Translations under genes and position numbers: made by a program | Source: Bacteroidota bacterium | GTDB lineage: Bacteria; Bacteroidota; Bacteroidia; Cytophagales; Cyclobacteriaceae | Length of the DNA stretch: 64,000 nucleotides | Direction: 5' to 3' | Assembly (NCBI GenBank): GCA_023417785.1 | Contig: JAEZEH010000129.1 | Coordinates: forward strand, 48,210 to 112,209 | Shown here: positions 26,253-35,596 of the stretch, one piece after another | How positions within the stretch are numbered: the stretch's first letter is position 1 | Layout: each line of letters starts with the position of its first letter | The notes under the pieces: model-generated | The model's input: the letters and a program-made list of their open reading frames with translations, nothing else | The model's database searches: none | What the model was told of the DNA's origin: nothing

Positions 26253-26456
26253 TTATTTCACTTCCTCGTAATCGACATACTCACCCCCCGTGAACTTGCC
26301 CGTTTTCGTCTTCGCGGAATTTCCCGGCCTGGAGCCTGTTTTCTTTTGCTGGAGGTCACGGAAATGCTGTGACGCGGCGCCAATCTTGAAGAAGAAAGAC
26401 CCGATTTTATACAACACGAAGAAAACTATTGCGAAGATGAGAACGATTTTTAGCAT
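26253..26456 (-). CDS. DUF4834 family small membrane protein
   Basis: 67 residues: an N-terminal membrane helix (about 3-26), then a basic, Gly/Ser/Lys-rich tail with the ending KFTGGEYVDYEEVK that marks DUF4834. Function unknown; found across Bacteroidota, often near dapF or secretion genes in my recollection. Probably the first gene of the dapF transcript. Confidence 0.8.
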   Translation of the reverse strand: MLKIVLIFAIVFFVLYKIGSFFFKIGAASQHFRDLQQKKTGSRPGNSAKTKTGKFTGGEYVDYEEVK

Positions 26457-26580
26457 GGATTTCCCTTTTTTCTATAACTATGAAACAAATGTAGAGGTTC
26501 AATCGCAAAAACCTTCCCTCGAAAGTCAGCTTTCTTGCAGTTATTGGTTATGTGTAGCGGCAAACCCGATTCTAAAACCA

Positions 26581-26602
26581 AAGAGCCCTTTTGAGGGCTC
26601 TT
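26581..26602 (-). terminator. Terminator of carB
   Basis: AAGAGCCCT (26581-26589), loop TTTG, AGGGCTCTT (26594-26602): a perfect 9-bp stem 10 bases beyond the carB stop, followed on the minus strand by TTGGTTTT. Confidence 0.85.
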
Positions 26603-26611
26603 CATGGGTTT

Positions 26612-29428
26612 TTATCGACTCAAATAAAGATTTCGCTCAGCATAAATCTTCATAAAGTAGTCATCCATCAAATCATCGATGAAATAAATGGCTTCTCCGG
26701 TCGATTTCATTTCCGGCCCCAGCTCCTTGTTTACATCGGGAAACTTGTGGAAACTAAACACAGGCTCCTTGATCGCGTATCCTTTTTTGGTAGGGTTGAA
26801 TGTAAAATCTTTGACCTTCTTCTCCCCTAACATCACCTTGGTAGCGTAGTTAACATAAGGTTCGTCATACGCCTTGCAGATGAACGGAACCGTTCGCGAT
26901 GCGCGGGGGTTCGCTTCAATGATGTAAACCTTGTCGTTTTTGATGGCAAACTGAATATTAATCAGCCCGACAGTCTTCAGCGCCACGGCGATCTTCTCGG
27001 TAAAGAATTCAATCTGTTTCATAACGAGGTCACCGAGGTTGTAGGGTGGCAGCACCGCGTAGCTGTCGCCGGAATGGATTCCCGCGGGTTCGATGTGCTG
27101 CATAATTCCGATGATGTAAACGTCCTCCCCGTCGCATATTGCGTCAGCCTCTGCTTCAATGGCTCCATCCAGGAAATGATCCAGAAGAACCTTGTTATCG
27201 GGAAGGTATTTCCAGATATCAAGGATATGGTGTTCAAGTTCCTTCTCGTTGATCACGATCTTCATACTCTGACCACCCAACACGTAGGATGGACGGACCA
27301 GCAACGGAAACCCTATTGTTTTGCAGATTTCCAGTGCTTCATCGGCGTTGTTGGCCACGCCGAACTCCGGATACGGTATATTCAACTCTTTAAGCAGGTT
27401 TGAAAACCTTCCACGGTCTTCGGCGAGATCGAGTGCTTCAAAGGAAGTTCCTATGATACGGATGCCATATTTGTCCAGTTTTTCCGCAAGCTTCAGCGCG
27501 GTTTGTCCGCCAAGCTGAACGATTACACCTACCGGTTTCTCGTGTTCGATTAGGTCGTACAAATGTTCCCAGAAAACCGGTTCAAAATACAGCTTGTCCG
27601 CGATGTCAAAGTCGGTTGAAACGGTCTCCGGATTACAGTTAATCATGATCGTTTCGTAGCCGCACTCCCGGGCTGCAAGCACCCCGTGCACACAGGAGTA
27701 GTCGAATTCAATACCCTGGCCGATTCGATTCGGACCAGAACCCAATACGATCACTTTTTTCTTATCGGAAACAATCGATTCATTCTCGGTATCGAAAGTA
27801 GAATAATAGTAAGGTGTTTTGGCTTCAAACTCAGCAGAGCAGGTGTCAACGAGTTTGTACACCCGGCGAATGCCCATCTCCAAACGTTTTGTACGAACCT
27901 CGCTTTCGAGACAATCGAAGATATGGGCAATCTGCCGATCAGCATATCCTTTTTCCTTCGCGGAGCGCATCAGGTCGACTGGAATATTATCGAGGGAGTA
28001 TTTGCCCATGGTTTTTTCCAGCTCAACCAACTCTTCGATTTGCTTCAGGAACCAGCGATCAATTTTCGTTAGGTTGTAAATTGTTTTCAGCGGAATACCG
28101 AGTTTGATCGCATCGTAGACGTGAAAGATCCGGTTCCAGCTGGGATTAGCCAGACTATAAAGCAAGTCATCCTGATTGGTGAGCTCTTTGCCATCGGCTC
28201 CCAAACCATTCCTGCGAATCTCCAGTGACTGACAGGCTTTTTGAAGCGCCTCCTGAAAATTGCGCCCGATGCCCATGGCCTCACCCACCGACTTCATCTG
28301 CAGGCCGAGCCTGCGGTCAGTACCCTGAAACTTATCGAAATTCCAGCGGGGTACTTTTACAATGACGTAGTCGATAGCAGGTTCAAAATAAGCGGTTGTT
28401 GTTCCAGTGATCGCATTTTTAAGTTCGTCGAGGTTGTATCCGATTGCCAGCTTTGCAGCTACTTTGGCGATGGGGTATCCGGTAGCCTTCGATGCCAGTG
28501 CCGAAGAACGCGACACGCGGGGGTTTATCTCAATTCCGATGATCTCTTCGTCGTTATCTGGGTTCAGAGAAAATTGAACATTGCAACCGCCAGCGAACAT
28601 ACCGATGCCGTTCATCATCTTTATCGCCAGGTTGCGCATCCGCTGATAAATGGTATCGGGGAGCGTCATCGCCGGCGCCACCGTGATCGAATCACCGGTG
28701 TGAATTCCCATCGGATCGAAGTTCTCGATGGAACAAATGATAATCACGTTGCCGATGTTATCGCGTAACAACTCCAGCTCATATTCTTTCCAGCCCATGA
28801 TGCTCTGTTCCACGAGCACCTCATGGATCGGCGAAGCGTGCAATCCCCGATTCAATGCCTCATCGAATTCCTCTGGCGTGTTTACGAAAGCGCCCCCGGT
28901 TCCACCAAGCGTGTAGGATGGCCTGATGACAAGCGGAAAACCAATGTCCTGCGCGATCTCTTTACCCAGCAGGAACGACGTTGCTGTTCCACCTTTACAA
29001 ACGCCAACACCCAGCTCCAGCATCTTCAAACGAAATTTCTCCCGATCTTCGGTAGTTTCGATTGCTTTGATATCAACACCGATGATCCGCACGCCGAAAT
29101 GATCCCAAATTCCGGCTTTCTCGCATTCGATACATAAGTTCAGCGCGGTCTGACCTCCCATTGTTGGCAAAACCGCGTCGATATGATGCTTTTCAAGGAT
29201 CTCCCGGATTGACTTCTTGGTTAGCGGCTTGAGATAAACGTGATCGGCGGTCACTTTGTCAGTCATGATCGTCGCCGGGTTTGAGTTGATCAGAACCACC
29301 TCAATTCCCTCCTCTCGCAAGGATCGGGCTGCCTGCGAACCGGCATAGTCGAATTCACAAGCCTGACCGATGATGATTGGACCACTTCCAATGATGAGTA
29401 CGGAGCGAATACTTCTGTCTCTTGGCAT
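26612..29428 (-). CDS. carB: Carbamoyl-phosphate synthase large subunit, form lacking the regulatory domain
   Basis: Makes carbamoyl phosphate from bicarbonate, ammonia and two ATP for pyrimidines and arginine. Both synthetase halves are present: VLIIGSGPIIIGQACEFDYAGSQA at the start, and VIVLGSGPNRIGQGIEFDYSCVHG in the middle, each with ATP-grasp motifs (RPSYTLGGTGGAF, RPSYVLGGQSMK). The protein ends at 938 residues, right after STGEAIYFIDD; the C-terminal allosteric MGS domain of about 135 residues seen in E. coli is absent. No carA partner is adjacent. Confidence 0.96.
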   Translation of the reverse strand: MPRDRSIRSVLIIGSGPIIIGQACEFDYAGSQAARSLREEGIEVVLINSNPATIMTDKVTADHVYLKPLTKKSIREILEKHHIDAVLPTMGGQTALNLCIECEKAGIWDHFGVRIIGVDIKAIETTEDREKFRLKMLELGVGVCKGGTATSFLLGKEIAQDIGFPLVIRPSYTLGGTGGAFVNTPEEFDEALNRGLHASPIHEVLVEQSIMGWKEYELELLRDNIGNVIIICSIENFDPMGIHTGDSITVAPAMTLPDTIYQRMRNLAIKMMNGIGMFAGGCNVQFSLNPDNDEEIIGIEINPRVSRSSALASKATGYPIAKVAAKLAIGYNLDELKNAITGTTTAYFEPAIDYVIVKVPRWNFDKFQGTDRRLGLQMKSVGEAMGIGRNFQEALQKACQSLEIRRNGLGADGKELTNQDDLLYSLANPSWNRIFHVYDAIKLGIPLKTIYNLTKIDRWFLKQIEELVELEKTMGKYSLDNIPVDLMRSAKEKGYADRQIAHIFDCLESEVRTKRLEMGIRRVYKLVDTCSAEFEAKTPYYYSTFDTENESIVSDKKKVIVLGSGPNRIGQGIEFDYSCVHGVLAARECGYETIMINCNPETVSTDFDIADKLYFEPVFWEHLYDLIEHEKPVGVIVQLGGQTALKLAEKLDKYGIRIIGTSFEALDLAEDRGRFSNLLKELNIPYPEFGVANNADEALEICKTIGFPLLVRPSYVLGGQSMKIVINEKELEHHILDIWKYLPDNKVLLDHFLDGAIEAEADAICDGEDVYIIGIMQHIEPAGIHSGDSYAVLPPYNLGDLVMKQIEFFTEKIAVALKTVGLINIQFAIKNDKVYIIEANPRASRTVPFICKAYDEPYVNYATKVMLGEKKVKDFTFNPTKKGYAIKEPVFSFHKFPDVNKELGPEMKSTGEAIYFIDDLMDDYFMKIYAERNLYLSR

Positions 29429-29457
29429 TTTTTTGTTTTGGGTAGGATAAAATTGCG

Positions 29458-29465
29458 CAAAAATA
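29458..29465 (-). promoter_or_regulatory. Candidate -7 element for carB
   Basis: TATTTTTG on the minus strand fits TAnnTTTG, about 30 bases before the carB ATG. The region is AT-rich, so a chance match is possible. Confidence 0.35.
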
Positions 29466-29593
29466 AAACGCAGATCGGAATAGGAAATAAAAATGCCGAT
29501 TAAATATGAATTTTATTTTTGATAATGATTATCCTTGAAATCGCGCTCCACAAGTGTTTCATTGACGCGCGATCCTGGCAAAGGGTGCAGTTC

Positions 29594-29618
29594 TGATTTG
29601 ATTTGATTTGATTTAATT
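29594..29618 (+). repeat. TGATT pentanucleotide repeat
   Basis: Four perfect TGATT units plus one variant (TAATT), ending 10 bases before the GMC oxidoreductase ATG. Simple repeats of this kind can change copy number by slippage. Confidence 0.85.
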
Positions 29619-29628
29619 CGTTCCAGAA

Positions 29629-31323
29629 ATGAATTTTTCCAGTAAGGGTAAAGAGGCTGCAACATTCGACGCAATCGTGGTAGGTTCAGGAATAAGCGGC
29701 GGGTGGGCGGCAAGGGAATTGTGCGCGCAGGGTCTGAAAGTGCTAATGCTTGAACGCGGAAAACCGGTTGAACACCCAAATTATCCGACAGCTCTCGACG
29801 ATGTGTGGCAAATTCCGTACGCGGGACGAATTACGCGCGAAGACCGCCAGCAAAGTCCGATTCAGACCCGCCATTACAGTTTTCGCGGCGATAACAAACA
29901 TTTTTATATCAATGACATCGAAAACCCGTACACAGAGATCAAACGATACGACTGGATTCGGTCAGACGTGGTGGGCGGGCGCTCGATTTTATGGGGGCGT
30001 CATTGCTACCGGTTCAGCGACCTCGACTTCGAAGCCAACCTCCGTGACGGCCACGGCATCGACTGGCCTGTCCGATACAAAGACCTTGAACCCTACTACG
30101 ACTATGTAGAATCCTTCATCGGTGTAAGTGGTCAACCCGAGGGCATCGCGCATTTTCCAGACGGAAAGTTCCTTCCGCCCATGGAAATGAATTGCGCGGA
30201 AAAATACTTTCGCGAACAAATGCGCAAACACTTTCCTGACAGGACGGTTACCATTGGCCGGGTAGCGAATCTCACGGCTCCTATTAAAGGCCGGGGTGTT
30301 TGCCAGCATCGGAATCTTTGCCACCGTGGCTGTCCATATGGAGCATACTTCAGCACCAACGCCAGTACGCTTCCATCTGCTTTTGAAACCGGGAACCTTA
30401 CGCTTCATTCTAATACGGTCGTAAACCAGGTTTTGTACGACGAGAATAAAAAACGCGCCGTCGGAGTTGAAGCGATAAACACCGAAACGAATGAAGTCCA
30501 TGAATACTATGCCCGATTGATCTTCCTCAATGCGTCGACGCTGGGGACAACATTTATCTTGCTAAACTCGATATCGAACAGATTTCCCAACGGACTGGGA
30601 AATGACAGCGACATGGTGGGACGAAATCTGATGGATCATCACAAACAAGCCGGAGCAACGGCGGATATCGAAGGCTTTGATGATCAGTATTACGTGGGGC
30701 GGCGTCCAAATGGTATTTACGTACCTCGATTCAGAAACATCAACCAAAAACAGGAAGGGTATATTCGGGGCTTTGGATTGATGGGCAACGCGGCACGAAA
30801 GAACTGGCAAAACGCTGTGATGGGCAACAGCATCGGCGCCGAATTGAAGACGGCTGTGCAGAAACCGGGGGCTTGGGGCATTTCTTTGCTCGGCTATGGA
30901 GAATGCCTTCCTTATACCGACAATCGTCTAACGCTTAACAAGGACCAGAAAGATAAGTTTGGAAGGTATACCCTTAACGTCGATTGCGATTTCCGTGAGA
31001 ATGAGCTGGCCATGCAGAAAGATATGGCGGAAAGTGCAGGCGAAATGCTGGAAGCGGCAGGATTCAAAAACGTTCGAAAGTTCGTCAATACGTCGTTCCC
31101 CGGTAACGCGAACCATGAGATGGGTACAGCGCGCATGGGCAAAAATAAAAAGGACTCGGTGCTAAACGGATTCAATCAAATGCACGACGTGAAAAATGTA
31201 TTTATCACCGATGGCGCATGCATGACGTCAAACTCATGCGTGAATCCTTCCCTCACATACATGGCCCTGACCGTCAGGGCATGTAAGTATGCTGTTAGTC
31301 AACTGAAAACAAGGGCTATTTAA
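29629..31323 (+). CDS. GMC family oxidoreductase with Cys cluster
   Basis: 564 residues. FAD-binding GSGISGG (19-25) and ERGKPVEHP at the N-terminus; C-terminal His of NHEMGTARMG and the final SNSCVNPSLTYMALTVRA, as in glucose-methanol-choline oxidoreductases. A cysteine set C225-x5-C231-x3-C235 (within GVCQHRNLCHRGCPYG) recalls the [3Fe-4S] site of FAD-dependent glucose and fructose dehydrogenases. No signal peptide, cytochrome subunit or small gluconate-dehydrogenase subunit lies nearby, so electron partner and substrate are unknown. Confidence 0.9.
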   Translation: MNFSSKGKEAATFDAIVVGSGISGGWAARELCAQGLKVLMLERGKPVEHPNYPTALDDVWQIPYAGRITREDRQQSPIQTRHYSFRGDNKHFYINDIENPYTEIKRYDWIRSDVVGGRSILWGRHCYRFSDLDFEANLRDGHGIDWPVRYKDLEPYYDYVESFIGVSGQPEGIAHFPDGKFLPPMEMNCAEKYFREQMRKHFPDRTVTIGRVANLTAPIKGRGVCQHRNLCHRGCPYGAYFSTNASTLPSAFETGNLTLHSNTVVNQVLYDENKKRAVGVEAINTETNEVHEYYARLIFLNASTLGTTFILLNSISNRFPNGLGNDSDMVGRNLMDHHKQAGATADIEGFDDQYYVGRRPNGIYVPRFRNINQKQEGYIRGFGLMGNAARKNWQNAVMGNSIGAELKTAVQKPGAWGISLLGYGECLPYTDNRLTLNKDQKDKFGRYTLNVDCDFRENELAMQKDMAESAGEMLEAAGFKNVRKFVNTSFPGNANHEMGTARMGKNKKDSVLNGFNQMHDVKNVFITDGACMTSNSCVNPSLTYMALTVRACKYAVSQLKTRAI

Positions 31324-31342
31324 AATACAGGGAGTGATTCAC

Positions 31343-32674
31343 TCATATCATTCCCCTGGCCTTCAATTCAAGATACTTGTTGATCGTGTTCACCGTCAGG
31401 TGTTCAGGCGCGGAGAGCATCGACTGAATACCATGACGGGCAAGTTCTTTAACGATCATCTTTTTATCATAGCTGAATTTCTCGGCTATCGCCTTATGGT
31501 AGACCTCACGCAGATCGGAAGCGGGTTCCTCCACCAGCTCTTTTAGTTCAGTATTCTCAAAAAAGATGACCACCAGCAAATGCTGACTTGCCAGCTTCCG
31601 CAGGTATGGAAGTTGCCGGTGTAATCCGTAGATGGACTCAAAGTTTGTAAACAACAACATAAGACTGCGTTGGGTAACTTTTCGCCGGATATGATTGTAT
31701 AGAACTGAAAAGTCGGATTCGCGATAAGACGTCTTCTGATTGTAAAGCACTTCGAGGATTTTGCCAATCTGGCCGCTTTGCTTTCCCGCGGCGACGGTTG
31801 AACTTATTGTATCCTGAAACGTAATCAATCCCGCCTTGTCTGATTTGCGGATGGCGATATTTGATATTACGAGACTCGCATTGATGGCATAGTCCAACAG
31901 GCTGAGTCCCAGGAAAGGCATTCGCATCAGCCTGCCTTTGTCAATAAGACTGAACACCTGTTGTGAACGCTCATCCTGAAAATGGTTTACCATCAACTCC
32001 CTCCGTCGTGCAGTAGCCTTCCAGTTGACAGTTCTGATATCATCGCCGGACACGTAATTCTTTATTAGTTCGAATTCCATGTTCTGGCCGACCTTTCTGA
32101 TTTTTTTGATACCCGCTTCAATAAGTCGGTTTGATATAGCCATTAACTCATACTTGCGCATCTGCAGGTACGATGGATACACAGGGACAAGCGCGTCAGC
32201 CGAGAAACGGAAGCGACGACTAAGCAATCCAAGGGGCGTGGAGACATAAACATTCACTGTTCCAAACGAATACTCACCGCGTTTCACCGGACGTAGCCAG
32301 TAAGATATCACCTTTGAATCACCGGGGGCGATAGAGATCTCAAAGCTAAGGTCGCGTTTCTGGAACTGGTGAGGTATTTCGTCGATGACCTCAGCGTCGA
32401 TCCGGTAAGGATAAAAGTTTTGCAGGTATATCCGGATTTCATTCTCATCGCCGTTCGAAAGGCGTTCCGGTGTGAATCGGTACCCGTGAAGCCCCTTCCT
32501 CGTGCGATACAAAAGGATCAGTTCGGTGATCACAATTGCGACGAACAAATAAAAAAGAACTTGCGGAACAATGATCAACCCATTGATCACAAACGACAAA
32601 ATGAAAAGCGCGACTATCGCTCCCGTTGCGATGAACAGCCTGTTCTTAAGATATAACGAGCGAATAAGTTTCAC
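31343..32674 (-). CDS. DUF58 domain protein
   Basis: 443 residues. Two N-terminal membrane helices (about 12-32 and 36-54), an immunoglobulin-like middle, then the DUF58 signature: QNMEFELIKNYVSGDDIRTVNWKATARRRELMVNHFQDE followed by a VWA-like region (QQVFSLIDKGRLM, LMLLFTNFESIYGL). Starts at GTG directly after the MoxR stop with no gap. DUF58 proteins are constant partners of MoxR ATPases; their role is not settled. Confidence 0.9.
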   Translation of the reverse strand: MKLIRSLYLKNRLFIATGAIVALFILSFVINGLIIVPQVLFYLFVAIVITELILLYRTRKGLHGYRFTPERLSNGDENEIRIYLQNFYPYRIDAEVIDEIPHQFQKRDLSFEISIAPGDSKVISYWLRPVKRGEYSFGTVNVYVSTPLGLLSRRFRFSADALVPVYPSYLQMRKYELMAISNRLIEAGIKKIRKVGQNMEFELIKNYVSGDDIRTVNWKATARRRELMVNHFQDERSQQVFSLIDKGRLMRMPFLGLSLLDYAINASLVISNIAIRKSDKAGLITFQDTISSTVAAGKQSGQIGKILEVLYNQKTSYRESDFSVLYNHIRRKVTQRSLMLLFTNFESIYGLHRQLPYLRKLASQHLLVVIFFENTELKELVEEPASDLREVYHKAIAEKFSYDKKMIVKELARHGIQSMLSAPEHLTVNTINKYLELKARGMI

Positions 32675-33652
32675 TTACCGGGGGACCTCAATTTTGTCAA
32701 TCATTTGTTTCACGATTTCATCGGGAGTAATTCCCTCCATTTCCTTGTCGGGTGTAAGAATCACGCGGTGACGAAGCACCGGGAGAGCCACGGTTTGAAT
32801 ATCCTCCGGCGTAACAAAATCACGGCCCTGCAACGCTGCGTAAGCCTTCGAACTTCCGAGTATTGCAACTGATGCACGCGGAGATGCTCCGAGGAACAAA
32901 CCCGCATTACTTCGCGTCTCGTGAACAATCTGGCCGATGTAGCGCAGCAGGTGTTGTTCAACATATACCTGCTGAACCAATTCACGATAGCGTTTAATCT
33001 CCTCCGCAGTCAATACAGGAACAATCTCAGCAGTTGGCATGGCACCTCTGCGCGTGTGGTGGCCGCTGATGATTGCTATTTCTTCCTCCAGCGACGGATA
33101 GTTAACAACGATCTTAAATAGAAACCGATCCAGCTGAGCTTCAGGAAGCCGATACGTTCCTTCGTGCTCTACGGGATTTTGTGTAGCAACCACCATATAT
33201 GGTGCATGTAGGGGGTACGTTGTCCCGTCGACGGTAACCTGGCGTTCCTCCATCACTTCGAACAGAGCAGCCTGAGTCTTGGCGGGAGCACGGTTGATTT
33301 CATCAATCAGCACAATATTACTGAAGATCGGGCCCGCCTTAAATTCAAAGGTAGAATCCTTCATATTGTACACCGAGGTCCCCAACACATCCGAAGGCAT
33401 AAGGTCGGGCGTAAACTGGATCCGCGAGAAATCCACCGAAACAATTTTTGAAAGCAATTTTGCCGTCAGCGTTTTTGCCACGCCCGGCACTCCTTCAATA
33501 AGAACGTGCCCGTCGGCAAGGATTGCCGTGATCAGTAAGTCAACCATGGCAGTCTGACCGACGATGACTTTACCAATTTCCGTTCTGATCTTTATAAGGC
33601 TCTCATTGAGACCCGAAAGGTCGACGCGACTTTCAAAAACTTTATCTTCCAT
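32675..33652 (-). CDS. MoxR family AAA+ ATPase
   Basis: 325 residues. Walker A in EGVPGVAKTLTAK, Walker B in NIVLIDEINRAPAKTQAALFEVMEERQVTVDG, sensor region ATQNPVEHEGTYRLPEAQLDRFLFKI and C-terminal lid with GASPRASVAILGSSKAYAALQGR. MoxR ATPases act as chaperone-like activators, often with VWA/DUF58 proteins. Embedded in a tightly spaced operon with DUF4350 upstream (24-base gap) and DUF58 downstream. Confidence 0.95.
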   Translation of the reverse strand: MEDKVFESRVDLSGLNESLIKIRTEIGKVIVGQTAMVDLLITAILADGHVLIEGVPGVAKTLTAKLLSKIVSVDFSRIQFTPDLMPSDVLGTSVYNMKDSTFEFKAGPIFSNIVLIDEINRAPAKTQAALFEVMEERQVTVDGTTYPLHAPYMVVATQNPVEHEGTYRLPEAQLDRFLFKIVVNYPSLEEEIAIISGHHTRRGAMPTAEIVPVLTAEEIKRYRELVQQVYVEQHLLRYIGQIVHETRSNAGLFLGASPRASVAILGSSKAYAALQGRDFVTPEDIQTVALPVLRHRVILTPDKEMEGITPDEIVKQMIDKIEVPR

Positions 33653-33676
33653 CTGATTTCTTTAATATATCTTAAA

Positions 33677-34855
33677 CTATAAACCACATTGCTCAATCTG
33701 CGTGTTGAGTTTTATAAGGGTATCCTGGCTGATTTCTTTGCTAAATCGAATTTCACCTATCAGCGTGAATAAATTACGAATATCCTCTTCAGGTTTGCCT
33801 GATTTTTTGCTCAGTGTTGTTATGAACTCATCGTCAAGCCTGGTAGTGCTTAGCCAATATCTGCTTCGAATCTGGTCGAGCAAGAAAAGTATCTTTTTCT
33901 CTGCAATATTCCGGTGCTCGTTGTTTTGATAATAGAGATTTCCGATGGTAGTAACAAACTGAAGCGTCGTGTTCTCCGGTGGCTTTATAACAGGGATCAC
34001 GCGTTGTCTCCGTTTCATCTCAAAAACAATGAACAAAAGAAGGGCGAAAACGGTGATGTAGTATGCCCACTTTAATGGCTTGGTTTTCAGAATGAACCGG
34101 AGTGGCGACCTGCCCTCCATGCGGCCAAACTGATAGTATTCACTCCACTGAACATCATCTTTTGGCAGATACGATAACAGGCCGGAAACAAAATCATTGT
34201 TCTCCCCAGAAAGCAGATAGATATTGGTGAACATGAGCGGTGTGCTGTTCACAATGAGATTTCCTTTCCCCCATTTGATCCGCAACGTAACGGGCAGACC
34301 AAGATCATTTCGGGCAATCACAGACGTTGTTGTTGAGTCAAGCTTATTGAAGTAGTTCGGAATATTATCCCTCCTGAAGTAAAAACGTTTTGTTGTATCA
34401 AACACCGGAGATGCGTACCTGAGGTAGGATGTGTCATTTCGGTTAAGCAGATTCCCGTGTTTCCAAAAGTAGTCAGCGGCACCAAATCCGAGCGAATCCT
34501 GAAGCGTGCCCCAAAAGTGTTGCGCGGAGATAAAAGCGTTTCCGCCCTGGTGAATGAACCCGAGAAGTGCCCGTGTATCTGCGGGTTCACTTTGGAACCT
34601 GTTGCACACAATTAATATATTACCGTCGCGCTTCAGGGAGTCCTTGATCTCGTACAAGGTTTGGTAAGAGTGCTCAATAGAAGCTTCGGGAAAGATCGAG
34701 GGTAGTAATTTTGAAAGTACATAGCCTCCATACGGATTTCTGTCCTCCGCGGCAAAAGTAACGGTCCAGTTATACTGCTTCGGGCTGATTAACTTGATGC
34801 CTACAAAAACAGCCACGGCGAGGGTTACATAAAGTATGTACTTCCAGTCTTTCAT
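33677..34855 (-). CDS. DUF4350 domain protein
   Basis: 392 residues. N-terminal membrane helix (about 7-22), an exported domain of the DUF4350 type with NPYGGYVLSKLLPSIF, a GATase-like core (NILIVCNRF, FIHQGGNAFISAQ) and a second membrane helix near 255-275 (AYYITVFALLLFIVFEM), then a cytoplasmic helical tail. Overlaps the DUF4129 stop by four bases (ATGA). The family is known only from MoxR/DUF58/DUF4129 clusters. Confidence 0.85.
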   Translation of the reverse strand: MKDWKYILYVTLAVAVFVGIKLISPKQYNWTVTFAAEDRNPYGGYVLSKLLPSIFPEASIEHSYQTLYEIKDSLKRDGNILIVCNRFQSEPADTRALLGFIHQGGNAFISAQHFWGTLQDSLGFGAADYFWKHGNLLNRNDTSYLRYASPVFDTTKRFYFRRDNIPNYFNKLDSTTTSVIARNDLGLPVTLRIKWGKGNLIVNSTPLMFTNIYLLSGENNDFVSGLLSYLPKDDVQWSEYYQFGRMEGRSPLRFILKTKPLKWAYYITVFALLLFIVFEMKRRQRVIPVIKPPENTTLQFVTTIGNLYYQNNEHRNIAEKKILFLLDQIRSRYWLSTTRLDDEFITTLSKKSGKPEEDIRNLFTLIGEIRFSKEISQDTLIKLNTQIEQCGL

Positions 34856-35586
34856 TTTCCGGCGCCTTTACGTGAGGAAAAAACGCTGTTTACCCGCTCA
34901 AACATTTCGCGCGACACCACAAAGTTGCCATACCAGGCATAATCGAAGTAATAACTAAGTTGCCTGAGCCAGTTTCTCATCGCCTCCTCCTGAACTTCAT
35001 TTACGTAGTCATGATTCGTCTTGCCTTGTTCCCAGGTGATGAGGTGCTGGTCAGACAGGATCTTCAGGGCGAATAGAAATAAAAGTCGGATGCCGCGACG
35101 GTAGTCCTGCTGGTCCATCGCATGCTGAATTTCCTTATCAAAATCTATTTCGTGAATGTTTTCGTCAAGCACCTCATGCCTGATCGGACTAGCTCCCTGA
35201 GCGCGATAGAATACTTTGAAGGCGTCAACCTTTAGAATAGCCATAATAACAATAACCAGGACTGCGATACCGAGAACGTACGATATCATCCTGCCCCAAT
35301 CTGTTGTAAATGCCCCATTAAAGAATGAACGGATCAGTTCATTTAGCCATGAGAGGAAACGATCCCAAAGGCTTTCGGCGATCGTCGGAGGTTGTTTATA
35401 TTGAAAATCAGGGTCGTTCTTAAACGATTCAACGTTGGCCTTATCAAATCCCCTTCTTTCAACGGTTAGTGTATCCGTCGAACCTACCGGATCATCCGAT
35501 TCGGATAAATCAGGAATCATTGGTCCAGCCTGCGCCAGACAACCAGCACTAATAACGAGCAGAAAAAAAAGAAGAGCAACCCTCAC
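34852..35586 (-). CDS. DUF4129 domain protein
   Basis: About 244 residues from the GTG at 35586 (VRVALLFFLLVISAGCLAQ, a signal-peptide-like or lipobox-like start). That start lies 10 bases after the preceding stop. An ATG at 35655 would add 23 residues but overlap the upstream gene by 59 bases. A second membrane helix lies near 123-143 of the short form, followed by the cytoplasmic DUF4129 region (RRGIRLLFLFALKILSDQ, TNHDYVNEV, YFDYAWYGNFVVSREMFERV). DUF4129 is often fused to transglutaminase cores; here it stands alone. Confidence 0.82.
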   Translation of the reverse strand: MRVALLFFLLVISAGCLAQAGPMIPDLSESDDPVGSTDTLTVERRGFDKANVESFKNDPDFQYKQPPTIAESLWDRFLSWLNELIRSFFNGAFTTDWGRMISYVLGIAVLVIVIMAILKVDAFKVFYRAQGASPIRHEVLDENIHEIDFDKEIQHAMDQQDYRRGIRLLFLFALKILSDQHLITWEQGKTNHDYVNEVQEEAMRNWLRQLSYYFDYAWYGNFVVSREMFERVNSVFSSRKGAGK

Positions 35587-35596
35587 TCGCCGAAAA

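Noticed and set aside
29513..29779. 88-codon minus-strand frame before and inside the GMC gene
   Set aside because: Covers the TGATT repeat and the FAD-binding start of the GMC gene; Pro/Arg-rich antisense composition.
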